From assembly GCA_050122535.1 (NCBI GenBank), contig JASFIT010000052.1, positions 1 through 16,881 of the forward strand: a DNA stretch of 16,881 nucleotides, given 5' to 3'. The notes below the pieces were generated by a model, which worked only from the letters and a program-made list of their open reading frames with translations, was not told where the DNA came from and made no database searches. Positions within the stretch are counted from its first letter, which is position 1. Each line of letters starts with the position of its first letter. A program made the position numbers and the translations under genes. Source of the DNA: JASFEQ01 sp050122535 (GTDB lineage Bacteria > Desulfobacterota > DSM-4660 > Desulfatiglandales > HGW-15). This document shows positions 7,306 to 14,733 of the stretch, one piece after another.

Positions 7306-7332
7306 AGACTTTATGCCAAAGTCTGAACTTTG
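7306..7332. repeat. Two overlapping, mutually exclusive hairpins upstream of the Mo-oxidoreductase
   Basis: AGACTTT (7306-7312) can pair with AAAGTCT (7318-7324). Alternatively CAAAGT (7317-7322) can pair with ACTTTG (7327-7332). Both use the same central segment, so an RNA could adopt only one at a time. The site is about 160-185 bases upstream of the oxidoreductase start on the minus strand, in the gap after the HAD gene. No U-run follows, so it is not a standard terminator. Confidence 0.35.
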
Positions 7333-7380
7333 CGAAAAGCACAAAATACATAATCGAAACTTTTCACGGAAATCATCGAC

Positions 7381-8046
7381 TTAGTGTGATCTAACAAGAC
7401 GAGAAAAATCTCCTGCTGTGACCTGGGTCAAATCATCAAAAATAAGGGCTGAGGACGTGACTGCAGCCAGGACTGCACGGCGGCTGGTAGTCGTGACGGC
7501 AATGCATGGCATCCCAGCCTTATGGGCCGCTTCTACGCCCGCCGGGGTATCTTTCACAACAATACAACCTTCAGGGGGTAGCCCCAGAGCTTCGGCTGCT
7601 CTCAAAAACAGGGTCGGCTCCGGGTTGCTGGCGGGCAGTTCTTCGCCAGAGAGGAGTGCCTGAAAGCGTTGCCGGATTCCAAGTATGCCTAGCACCAGCT
7701 CCACTTCGGCCTTTGGTGTAGAGGAGGTGATCGCCTGTATCCAGCCTGCCCTTTCAAGTTCCTTTAAAAGAGAGAGGGCACCAGGCATGGGACGAACGAG
7801 CCATTGGGCCTCCATGCGAAAGATCTCTTCTTTGCGGCCAGCAATGGTCTCCAGCTCGCTAGGCTCTGGCGGCCTGCCCTACAATTGGGCCAACATATCC
7901 CGGTTATTCATTCCAAAGAGGCCGTTAAAGGTGGGCCGGTCAAGGGGGATCTCCTTTTCAGCAAGTGCCGTGACCCAGCAGCGAAAGTGCGCCTCAGCTG
8001 TGTCAGCCAATACGCCATCCAAATCCCAAATAACGCCTTTGCTCAT
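7381..8046 (-). pseudogene. HAD-superfamily hydrolase (beta-phosphoglucomutase-like), interrupted by an amber codon
   Basis: Read through one TAG, this is a complete 221-residue HAD phosphatase/phosphomutase. It has motif I WDLDGVLADT (residues 7-16, nucleophile D8 and acid D10), a helical cap, motif II ITSS, and motif IV CIVVKDTPAGVEAAHKAGM. The in-frame TAG is codon 56 (7879-7881), in the cap just before GRPPEPSELE, where relatives as I recall them have no break. No frameshift is seen. The part after the stop could start at ATG 7815 but would lack the nucleophile. The lysine usual in motif III (GKPxP) is Asn here (SNPEP), and the first acid of the usual EDS in motif IV is Lys (KDT). Single-base loss of function is the simplest reading; amber suppression, pyrrolysine or a sequencing error are alternatives. 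The ATG at 8044-8046 gives the full N-terminus. Confidence 0.75.
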
Positions 8047-8098
8047 TGCAGGATCTCCAATAGAATAAAATTCAAAGGCTGCTCAAAAATCCCAGTGC

Positions 8099-8207
8099 TG
8101 TCACTCCCGCTTCCCGCCTTCGCGAGTGTGGGCCTCGCGGTGATAAACTCCGGTGGGAGTCTAGGCGGCGTCGGCATATCTGGATTCCCGCTTTCGTGGG
8201 AATGACA
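8099..8207. repeat. Short element with terminal inverted repeats (MITE/REP-like)
   Basis: The left end TGTCACTCCCGC (8099-8110) and the right end GTGGGAATGACA (8196-8207) are inverted repeats with two mismatches. Between them are further GC-rich palindromic segments. The right part, containing GGATTCCCGCTTTCGTGGGAATGACA-like sequence, belongs to a very common class of bacterial intergenic repeats, recognisable on the other strand by the false peptide HSHESGNP. It fills the gap between the livF end and the HAD gene start. Confidence 0.65.
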
Positions 8208-8293
8208 TAGCCGTGTGATCATTCCCATGGTATGATTTGCAACCTGTTAAGGACCAGGTAGGATTAAAAGGTGGGCAAAAATTGGGGACAACC

Positions 8294-9049
8294 TCACAAA
8301 CCGAAGTAGGCCTCTTTCACATCTGGATTTTCCAAAAGCTCGGCACCGCTCCCCTCTGCGACCAATCCCCCATTCTCAAGCACATAGCCGTATTCTATGA
8401 TAGGGAGGACTGGCCGGGCATATTGTTCAGAAACCAATACGGTGATACCCGTCTCCTTATTAATCTCTCTAATAGCCTGAGCGAGTCTTATCTCTATGAT
8501 CGGCGCCAGACCTAGTAGGGGTTCATCTAGAAGCAGGAGCTCTGGTTGAGCCATAAGAGCCCGACCGATGGCCAGCATTTGCTGCTCGCCACCGCTCAGA
8601 AATCCGCCTGCTCGTCCCTTAAGCCTCTTTAGTTCAGGAAAAAGAACGAATACATATTCCAGAGTCTTTTTGGCTTGTTCTCTGCTGGCCAAGTATCCAC
8701 CCATCCTTAAGTTCTCTATGGTACTGCTTTCTGGGAAAATGAGGCGCCTTTCGGGACAGAGGATGATCCCCTTCTTGGCCCTTTCGCTCGGTTCAACCCT
8801 CAGAACGTCTTCACCTTTGAATTTGATTTCCCCGGTAAGCGTTATCCTTTCTCCACCTTTCATTTCCTCTTTCTTTTTTACGTCAAAGATGATGCCAGAG
8901 ATGCAGTACATCAGAGAGGATTTGCCAGCACTGTTGGAGCCGAAAACCCCCACGATTTGGCCTTCATTGACTTGAAGACTCATATTGTTTACGGCCACTG
9001 CGTTTTCATAAAACAGCATCAGATCTTTGACCTGCAATATGGGAGTCAC
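8294..9049 (-). CDS. livF: Branched-chain amino acid-type ABC transporter, ATP-binding protein LivF
   Basis: A 251-residue ATPase, the second of the two nucleotide-binding subunits of a Liv/HAAT-type importer acting at the inner face of the membrane. Walker A is GSNSAGKSS (near residues 37-45), the signature is LSGGEQQ, Walker B is LLLLDEP, and a switch His is absent (SEQYARPVL where LivF proteins have a Gln or Glu). The 20 residues between Walker A and the Q-loop are longer than usual and charged (around FDVKKKEEMKGGE). The start is GTG at 9047-9049, which overlaps the livG stop as GTGA, so translation is coupled. It is the last gene of the operon. The transported substrate may be an amino acid or another small carboxylate or amide. 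Confidence 0.9.
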   Translation of the reverse strand: MTPILQVKDLMLFYENAVAVNNMSLQVNEGQIVGVFGSNSAGKSSLMYCISGIIFDVKKKEEMKGGERITLTGEIKFKGEDVLRVEPSERAKKGIILCPERRLIFPESSTIENLRMGGYLASREQAKKTLEYVFVLFPELKRLKGRAGGFLSGGEQQMLAIGRALMAQPELLLLDEPLLGLAPIIEIRLAQAIREINKETGITVLVSEQYARPVLPIIEYGYVLENGGLVAEGSGAELLENPDVKEAYFGL

Positions 9050-9810
9050 AGCTCTAATTCCTCCCCCAGATAGGCCCGCCTCACCCTTTCATCCTGCATA
9101 ACCTGCTCCGGTTTGCCTTCGGCTATCTTTACACCGAAGTCAATGACCACCACCCGGTTTGCTACGCTGAAGAGTTCCCTCAGTCTGTGCTCAATCATTA
9201 ATAGGGTTACCCCCTTCATACGAAGCCTTTCCACCAGTGGAACCATACTCGCGATTTCGCTCATGCTCAATCCCGAGAACACCTCGTCACAGATGATCAC
9301 CTCCGGCCTCAGGGCCAGACACCTGGCAAGCTCCAACCTCTTGAGGTAGCCTAATGGTAGGGCAGAAGCAAGTTTGTACGGGACATAGGCATCTCTTTCA
9401 AAACCCACTTCTTCGAGCAAATCAATGGCCACCGCATCCCTATCCCCGCCTCTGCTGCCAGCAAAACGCCGGGCCCTTTTTGACCATAGGGGTACGATAA
9501 GGCTCTTGTATGCCCTTAGACTGGGATATGGCCTTACGATCTGAAAAGTTCTCGTAACACCAAGCTCAGCAATCTTGTAAGGAGGCTCTCCACTAAGTTT
9601 CTTATCCCTGAAAAGGACCTCACCAGCGTCAGGCCGCGTAAAGCCTGTAATGGTATTCACGATGGTGGTCTTGCCCGCACCATTGGGACCAATAAGGCCT
9701 AGCACTTCGCCTTCCATTAAATCAAAGGTCAGGTCGTTTACGGCCACAACGCCCCCAACGGACTTCTTAATATTCCTTACTTTGATAAGCGGTCTTTCTT
9801 CTTCCGCCAT
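9046..9810 (-). CDS. livG: Branched-chain amino acid-type ABC transporter, ATP-binding protein LivG
   Basis: A 254-residue ATPase, partner of LivF. Walker A is GPNGAGKTT (residues about 42-50), the Q-loop segment is TRTFQIVRP, and the switch His is in MIEHRL. The ABC signature is degenerate, LPLGYLKR in place of the usual LSGGQ or LPYGQQR. Walker B is VIICDEVFSGLS, with E-V where most LivG proteins have E-P. Because Walker A, the Walker B acid and the His are intact it should still work, but the signature suggests an uncommon transporter subgroup. The C-terminus ends YLGEELEL as in LivG. ATG 9808-9810 lies five bases after the livM stop, within the same operon. Confidence 0.9.
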   Translation of the reverse strand: MAEEERPLIKVRNIKKSVGGVVAVNDLTFDLMEGEVLGLIGPNGAGKTTIVNTITGFTRPDAGEVLFRDKKLSGEPPYKIAELGVTRTFQIVRPYPSLRAYKSLIVPLWSKRARRFAGSRGGDRDAVAIDLLEEVGFERDAYVPYKLASALPLGYLKRLELARCLALRPEVIICDEVFSGLSMSEIASMVPLVERLRMKGVTLLMIEHRLRELFSVANRVVVIDFGVKIAEGKPEQVMQDERVRRAYLGEELEL

Positions 9811-9815
9811 GTGAG

Positions 9816-10829
9816 CTACACCTTTACCCAGTGTTCAAATTGGTGGTATTTGCGGCCTGCCCAATTTAGCAGTCCCTCCGGCTTGAAGAGGATAAAGCCG
9901 ATGAGTACGAAGCAGTACAGGACCACCCGGAGTTGCCCAAACCCGCGTAGTGCTTCTGACAGTGGGGCCAATATAAGGGCCCCCAGTGCTGGTCCCGCCA
10001 GGGTTCCTGGTCCTCCCAGAATAGTGGCGGCGATGGGCATGATGGTAAAGTCGACGGCAAAAAGGGATAACCCCGCAAACCCGGAGAAGTGTGAGACAAA
10101 GGCGCCCGCAAAACACCCTATGACCGTGGCAATGAACAGGGCATAGACCTTTACGCGGGTTATGTTCACTGCAGAGGCTAAAACGGCCTGATCATTGTCC
10201 TTTATACCCGCAAAGACAAGGCCGATATCCTCACCACACAGCCGCCTCACAGCGAAGATGGAAAATAGCACCACCACCATAATGAGATATACGCTCACCC
10301 ACGTGCTGGGAAAACCTGCAACCGGGCTCAACCCCTCGGTACCCTTGAAAAGGCCTGCAGCGAGAATGACACTTTGGGCTAGAAACGGAAACATGAATGT
10401 GACAACCGCGAAGTAGATGCCTCGAAGGGGCAGACAGGGGAGCCAGAGCAGGGTACACACCAGAGCCCCACCCAGCGTGCCTATGGGTATCGACAAGGCG
10501 ACTGGCAGAGCCAAGTAGTAGTTCAGGCTCCCGGAAATATAGCCCCCGACCCCGATCATAAATGCGCCGCCGATGCAGACCAGCCCTACGCGCTCGGCCA
10601 AGAAATCATACGAAATGGCAAGCAGTGCATAAACGGCTGCCAAACCCAAAACCCTTTGCCAATAGAGGCCTGGCACAGCCAACGGTGCTACGAGCAGCAC
10701 AAAGACCAATCCTGCCCTGGGCATTAACAGGTACCCTACCTCCCGCCAGGAGGTAACCGCATACAGGCCTTCTGTTCTTGCCTTTATGCCACGGTCAAGC
10801 CTCTCTTTACGTCTTTCCTCATTTACCAT
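9816..10829 (-). CDS. livM: Branched-chain amino acid-type ABC transporter, permease LivM
   Basis: A 337-residue inner-membrane permease with a hydrophilic N-terminal stretch of about 30 residues and then 8-10 hydrophobic segments. It contains the LivM-family segment GLVCIGGAFMIGVGGY, and near the C-terminus the coupling region with MPIAATILGGPGTLAGPALG, followed by LSEALRGFGQLRVVLYC and FKPEGL. It pairs with LivH to form the channel. ATG 10827-10829 is 45 bases after the livH stop, and the gene ends with TAG, five bases before livG starts. No substrate-binding protein gene is in this operon, so one must be elsewhere or the operon is incomplete. Confidence 0.9.
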   Translation of the reverse strand: MVNEERRKERLDRGIKARTEGLYAVTSWREVGYLLMPRAGLVFVLLVAPLAVPGLYWQRVLGLAAVYALLAISYDFLAERVGLVCIGGAFMIGVGGYISGSLNYYLALPVALSIPIGTLGGALVCTLLWLPCLPLRGIYFAVVTFMFPFLAQSVILAAGLFKGTEGLSPVAGFPSTWVSVYLIMVVVLFSIFAVRRLCGEDIGLVFAGIKDNDQAVLASAVNITRVKVYALFIATVIGCFAGAFVSHFSGFAGLSLFAVDFTIMPIAATILGGPGTLAGPALGALILAPLSEALRGFGQLRVVLYCFVLIGFILFKPEGLLNWAGRKYHQFEHWVKV

Positions 10830-10874
10830 CCCACAGTCCTTCGTACCTTTGATTCGATTCTAAGGTGATCAGGG

Positions 10875-11759
10875 CTAAACCCTTTCTTCCAATTCCTTCT
10901 GTTTCCCTAAGAGTCCGGAAGGTCTCACGATCAGAATGAAAATGATGAGGCCAAAGATAAGCACATTATTCCACATGGTTCCGCCAAAGGCAGACAGAAT
11001 CGTTGTGCTTAGGCCAAGGACAATAGCGGCCAACAAAGTCCCTGCCCAGCTGCCCAGCCCCCCGATGACGCACACAGCGATGGCGTGAGTCAGCACGCTA
11101 TACCCAGACTCCACGTTCACGTTGCCCAAAGGCATGACAGCTACGGCGGCTATCCCAGCCAGGGCTGAGCCAATGGCCAATGCAACAATAGCCATGCGAT
11201 CGGAGTTTATACCGATCATCAAGGCAGCTCGTTCATGTTGGGCCATGGCTTTCAGGGCCAATCCGATCTTATGGTAGCGGGTGAAGAGCCAAATGGACCC
11301 GAGAATGAGTACGCCTACTGCGATGATGAGTAGGCGATGAATATCTATCATCAACCAGGATGTGGCGACCACACCGTCATAGAACGGTGGCAGGACATAG
11401 CCCGGACCGATAAATCCCTTAAATCCGCCAATGCCCTGCAAGCGTAATCCTTCCAGGATGGCCAGGGCGATAGCAAAGGAGACAATGATCTCTGATATGG
11501 GCATGCCCCTGACCCTAATCATGATAAACCGGTATATGGCCATGCCGGCCAGGGAAACGATAATGAGGGAAATGAGGATGCTCAGCCAGAAGGGTAGGCC
11601 GGCATTTTCTATGAAGCTCCACGTGATGAAGCCCGTCACAACATATAATGCCCCGTGCGCGAAGTTGGGTAGCCTGCTAATCCCGTAAACAAAGGAAAAA
11701 CCGACGGCCATCAAGAAAAATGTCATGCCGTTTACCAATCCATAGACGATTACGTCCAC
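10875..11759 (-). CDS. livH: Branched-chain amino acid-type ABC transporter, permease LivH
   Basis: A permease of about 294 residues, with hydrophobic segments throughout and the family features YGISRLPNFAHGALY near the N-terminus and AIAVCVIGGLGSWAGTLLAA near residue 230. It ends in RPSGLLGKQKELEERV and a TAG stop. Two GTG codons compete as start. The first (11766-11768) overlaps the GGGAGG ribosome binding site, whereas the second (11757-11759) is eight bases after it and is preferred here, giving VDVIVYGLVNG. It is the first gene of the livHMGF operon and a promoter lies just upstream. Confidence 0.88.
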   Translation of the reverse strand: MDVIVYGLVNGMTFFLMAVGFSFVYGISRLPNFAHGALYVVTGFITWSFIENAGLPFWLSILISLIIVSLAGMAIYRFIMIRVRGMPISEIIVSFAIALAILEGLRLQGIGGFKGFIGPGYVLPPFYDGVVATSWLMIDIHRLLIIAVGVLILGSIWLFTRYHKIGLALKAMAQHERAALMIGINSDRMAIVALAIGSALAGIAAVAVMPLGNVNVESGYSVLTHAIAVCVIGGLGSWAGTLLAAIVLGLSTTILSAFGGTMWNNVLIFGLIIFILIVRPSGLLGKQKELEERV

Positions 11760-11801
11760 GGCTGCCACCTCCCATGTAAGGCACTATTTACATTTGCTCA
11801 A

Positions 11802-11831
11802 TATATAATAAGGTGTGGCCAAGGCTGTCAA
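11802..11831 (-). promoter_or_regulatory. Likely sigma70 promoter of the liv operon
   Basis: Read on the minus strand, a perfect TTGACA (11826-11831) is followed at 18 bases by TATATA (11802-11807), in an AT-rich stretch that also offers TATATT two bases further on. This would start transcription about 35 bases upstream of the livH start. Motif match by eye only. Confidence 0.55.
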
Positions 11832-11930
11832 CTCGTATCTTTTAGTTGAGGTTGGATAATTGAGTGTAGCTTAAAGGAATTATCTAAACCAATGTGGATC
11901 ACAGAAACGATCAAAAGGGAAATACGATTG

Positions 11931-12203
11931 TTAGGAAAGGTCAACCGGAATGAGAGGACAGTTATGCATGTCCCAATCATCTTTCGCGACTATGTAGTAC
12001 GTGGCCTCAATCAGGAAGGCGTCTGACTCGGACCCGACCTTTCTGGTGGTCGGTTTTTTCTCATACGCTTGTTTCGTTGACTCGAGCTCCGGCCAGTCAC
12101 CCTCTTCAACTGGTCTTTCAAATCCCATCATGTTTTCAATCAAATAGAAGCGCATTTTAAGCTTGACGCCAAAATGATTAAGAAGCTGTCGGAAAACGCC
12201 CAT
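11931..12203 (-). CDS. Small hypothetical protein, possibly truncated
   Basis: A frame of about 90 residues from the ATG at 12201-12203, or about 74 from the ATG at 12153-12155. It contains MRFYLIENMMGFERPVE and TRKVGSESDAFLIEATYYIV, which look protein-like (mixed beta strands and charged residues) but match no family I recognise. Neither start has a good ribosome binding site. The frame continues upstream only through a palindromic repeat (12207-12244) that encodes the tell-tale PFDFAQGHE, so the true N-terminus may have been replaced by the repeat. It lies about 100 bases from the liv promoter, on the same strand. Confidence 0.4.
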   Translation of the reverse strand: MGVFRQLLNHFGVKLKMRFYLIENMMGFERPVEEGDWPELESTKQAYEKKPTTRKVGSESDAFLIEATYYIVAKDDWDMHNCPLIPVDLS

Positions 12204-12206
12204 CTG

Positions 12207-12244
12207 CCATTCGACAAGCTCATGGCCCTGAGCAAAGTCGAAGG
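12207..12244. repeat. REP-like palindrome (TTCGAC...GTCGAA)
   Basis: TTCGACAAGCTCA is followed by a short spacer and TGAGCAAAGTCGAA, giving nested arms TTCGAC/GTCGAA and GCTCA/TGAGC. This is the familiar dispersed palindrome found many times in some proteobacterial genomes. It is the first of three palindromes side by side. Confidence 0.7.
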
Positions 12245-12268
12245 GCTGCGTTACCCTCATCCCTCGTC

Positions 12269-12298
12269 ACTGCGGCGTACTTCTCTGTACGCCTCAGT
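12269..12298. repeat. Palindrome ACTGCGGCGTAC / GTACGCCTCAGT
   Basis: Arms of 12 bases (12269-12280 and 12287-12298), with one mismatch, enclose the loop TTCTCT. The sequence downstream toward GCCTTGCATCTGGACATTTT (near 12363-12382) also resembles, from memory, repeats scattered in deltaproteobacterial genomes. It is close to the 3' end of the FadH-like gene and could act on its mRNA end. Confidence 0.6.
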
Positions 12299-12324
12299 CC
12301 TCGGGATTTGTCCGCGCTTCGCTT

Positions 12325-12350
12325 GGACTCCCCACCCTGCGGGCGGGTCC
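12325..12350. repeat. GC-rich palindrome beside the previous two
   Basis: GGAC...CCCACCC (12325-12337) and GGGCGGGTCC (12341-12350) form a strong stem with a three-base loop and a small bulge. It completes the three-palindrome cluster between the hypothetical gene and the FadH-like gene. Confidence 0.5.
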
Positions 12351-12442
12351 CCGGTTTCGGAAGCCTTGCATCTGGACATTTTCCACCAGCCTCCTAGAAG
12401 AAGGTTTTTCGACAGATTCTAAACTTGAAAGAACCACCCCTC

Positions 12443-14398
12443 TTACAACCTGGCACCCAGTTTATACCCTTCATGAATGGCCCTATGCATGAAACGGGGC
12501 TGGATCGCATCTCCTATCACATAGAGCTCATCACAAAAATATTCCAGGGAGGAGGCCAAGTCCTGCGCGGACTTTCTTGGACCAGCCATAATAATGGTCC
12601 CCGCCTCTATAAGCCTCTGCTTCCCCTTCTCATCCTTGACGAGCAAACCCTTCTCCTTCACCTCAACGGCCTCAGTCAGATTCAGTACATTGACACCAAA
12701 TTCCTGGACCCAGGCCGCATGACGCCACTTGAACGTGGTACTCACGTCGTAATCAACCCGTTTTTGGGATTCCACCACCCAGACCTCTTTCCCTCGCGAG
12801 GCCAGGTGCTCGGCTGCGACCAGGCCCACCTTTCCGCCCCCGATAACGGCTACCTTGTCCGCCACCTCCGCATCCCCTTCCAACACCTCCCAGGCAGAGA
12901 TCACATTCTCCCTGTCAATGCCCGGAATATCTGGTTTCACGATCTCAGCACCGGTTGCGACCACACCCACGTCCGGTCTTTCTTTGCCACAGAGCTTTCT
13001 GTCCACCTCCACACCCAGCTTCACCTTGATGCCTCTCTTCTTTATCTCCTTTTCATAATATCCAATCAGTCGCATGAGATCTTCGCCGCCCTTGATCTCC
13101 TTGGCCGCAGATATGACCTGCCCCCCTAAGCGATCCCTCTTGTCATAAATGGTCACATCATGACCCCGTTTGGAGGCCGCAATGGCACACTCCAGCCCCG
13201 CCAGACCACCTCCTATGACCATCACCTTCTTCTTTCGCACGCTGGGGGTGATGTGATACTCTGGGTCAATCTCATGCCCTAAGACAGGGTTGACCGTGCA
13301 GATGTAGGGTTGATTGGCAAAAAGCTTGGCAAGACAGATCATGCAGCCAATGCAGGGCTTGATCTCCTCCAACCGATCTTCCTCCACCTTGTGCAGAAGT
13401 TCAGGGTCAGAAAGAAAGGGACGGCAGACCTCCCAGAAGTCTATGACTCCCTCTGCAAGCGCTTTCTCTGCCAACACCGGGTCAGCCAGACGAGGACCGA
13501 AAGCCAGGGGCACATTTATCTCTTTTTTGGCGCGCTCTGCCAAATATAGCCAACCATCCAGAGGCACATCCCTACCCAGGGCCCCTGATCTGGATTCGTG
13601 CCAGCCAATGACCATGCTGATCATGTCCGCACCAGCCTCCTCAGCCATCTTCATGAACTCAATGCATTCCTCTTCGCTGCTCCCACCATATTCGTCCATC
13701 AATTCGGTGCCATTGAGCCTTATACATAACAGCTTGTCCTCCCCCATCGCCTTTTTCATGGCTTGAATCACCTCCACCATGAAACGGCCCCGGTTCCCCA
13801 CAGAGCCTCCGTACTCATCGGTCCTTTTGTTTATAAAAGAGGAGAGAAAAGTGGCCAGCAGGTACCCCAGAAAACTGGTGATCTCAACCCCTTCATACCC
13901 AGCCTTGATGGACCGTACGGCCGCATCCGCGTGGTCTTGAATGGTTTGTTGAATCTCATCCTTGGTTATCTCCCGGGGGGGCCTGAAATGCTTCAGGGTC
14001 TGGGGCGTATCAGAAGATTGAAGACAGTAGTCCAAATCAATGCCCCCGTAGCGGCCCGCATGGAGGATTTGTTGTATGGCAATGGCCCCATCCCTGTGAA
14101 ACATCTCCGCAACCCTGGCAATATCAGGGATGAACCGATCATCATTCAGGCATAGCTGGGTTGTATAGGCTTTGCCTGCACCGCTCTTGTCAGGATAGGC
14201 GCCCTGATTGGTGAAGATGCCGCATCCCATTTTGGAGATGACCTCGTCGCGGGCAAATTCCCGCTCTGTGAGAGAGCCATCCGGATTGTTGTAATTGGAA
14301 ACGCAGCATGCTGCGTATTTCACTCGGTTTTTCGTCTCAAACTTACCAAACTGGCCTTTGCTGAACATGTGTAGAAACTTCTCTCTGCCATTCCCCAT
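12443..14398 (-). CDS. FadH-like NADH:flavin oxidoreductase (2,4-dienoyl-CoA / 2-enoate reductase family)
   Basis: A 651-residue flavoenzyme of the family that reduces C=C bonds in unsaturated acids or CoA esters with NAD(P)H, through FMN, [4Fe-4S] and FAD. The N-terminal OYE-type barrel (about 1-345) has HAGR (113-116), FLGYL with Y179 and GWHESR with H267. These positions correspond to the Tyr and His acid pair of E. coli FadH. The Fe-S cysteines are C349, C352, C355 and C367. FAD-binding GGGLAG is near 396-401 and NAD(P)-binding GGGKVG near 520-525. The ATG at 14396-14398 is chosen because AAAGGAGA precedes it; an upstream in-frame start at 14503 would add 35 basic residues that do not fit the family. 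The gene diverges from the DJ-1 gene. The substrate could be a dienoyl-CoA, enoate or related compound. Confidence 0.9.
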   Translation of the reverse strand: MGNGREKFLHMFSKGQFGKFETKNRVKYAACCVSNYNNPDGSLTEREFARDEVISKMGCGIFTNQGAYPDKSGAGKAYTTQLCLNDDRFIPDIARVAEMFHRDGAIAIQQILHAGRYGGIDLDYCLQSSDTPQTLKHFRPPREITKDEIQQTIQDHADAAVRSIKAGYEGVEITSFLGYLLATFLSSFINKRTDEYGGSVGNRGRFMVEVIQAMKKAMGEDKLLCIRLNGTELMDEYGGSSEEECIEFMKMAEEAGADMISMVIGWHESRSGALGRDVPLDGWLYLAERAKKEINVPLAFGPRLADPVLAEKALAEGVIDFWEVCRPFLSDPELLHKVEEDRLEEIKPCIGCMICLAKLFANQPYICTVNPVLGHEIDPEYHITPSVRKKKVMVIGGGLAGLECAIAASKRGHDVTIYDKRDRLGGQVISAAKEIKGGEDLMRLIGYYEKEIKKRGIKVKLGVEVDRKLCGKERPDVGVVATGAEIVKPDIPGIDRENVISAWEVLEGDAEVADKVAVIGGGKVGLVAAEHLASRGKEVWVVESQKRVDYDVSTTFKWRHAAWVQEFGVNVLNLTEAVEVKEKGLLVKDEKGKQRLIEAGTIIMAGPRKSAQDLASSLEYFCDELYVIGDAIQPRFMHRAIHEGYKLGARL

Positions 14399-14733
14399 GA
14401 AATTTCTCCTTTTCAATCCATGAATATTGCCTTTGGTTTTGCTTTGGTGCGGGACACGGGGCTTAGAAGCGTGCATTTTGTATGAATTCACCTCTCCTGT
14501 CAACCCTCCTTCTCTTTACGTCCCACACCCTCACGCACCCCACCTCATAACGCCTTGACTTCCCAAAAACCTGTCTGATAAGAAAAAACCATGGGTTTAT
14601 TGAAGATCTCCACAGGCCAAGAGACAGAAGTCCTTTATCTTGAAAAATCAGAGGAAGATCCGCGGGAAAGTCGAAAAATTTATGAATCTTGCCTATTTCC
14701 AGCACAACCCTTTTAAACAGAAAGGAGGTCCAT
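14399..14733. other. Divergent intergenic region between the FadH-like and DJ-1 genes
   Basis: About 335 bases that must hold the promoters of two divergent units. The ribosome binding sites are clear at both ends (AAAGGAGA on the minus strand next to 14398, AAAGGAGG at 14721-14728 on the plus strand). No palindromic operator or clear -35/-10 pair stands out. A 41-codon plus-strand ORF lies at 14591-14716. Confidence 0.5.
14591..14716 (+). CDS. Possible 41-residue small ORF upstream of the DJ-1 gene
   Basis: An open frame from the ATG at 14591 to a TAA at 14714-14716, just five bases before the Shine-Dalgarno of the next gene. The product starts MGLLKISTGQ and is hydrophilic, with a Glu/Lys-rich middle. 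No good ribosome binding site precedes it (only a purine-rich GATAAGAAAAAA), and no family is recognised. It could be a leader ORF or chance. Confidence 0.2.
   Translation: MGLLKISTGQETEVLYLEKSEEDPRESRKIYESCLFPAQPF

Noticed and set aside
7879..7881. Pyrrolysine as a likely reading of the amber codon in the HAD gene
   Set aside because: Three neighbouring genes use TAG as a normal stop, no pyl or methylamine genes are present, and a HAD cap position gives no reason for pyrrolysine.
8043..8228. Minus-strand ORF containing CHSHESGNP
   Set aside because: This peptide is a well-known artefact of a common intergenic repeat, here part of the element at 8099-8207.
12425..13129. 234-codon plus-strand frame opposite the FadH-like gene
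   Set aside because: It is the complement of a well-supported flavoenzyme gene and has no domain of its own.
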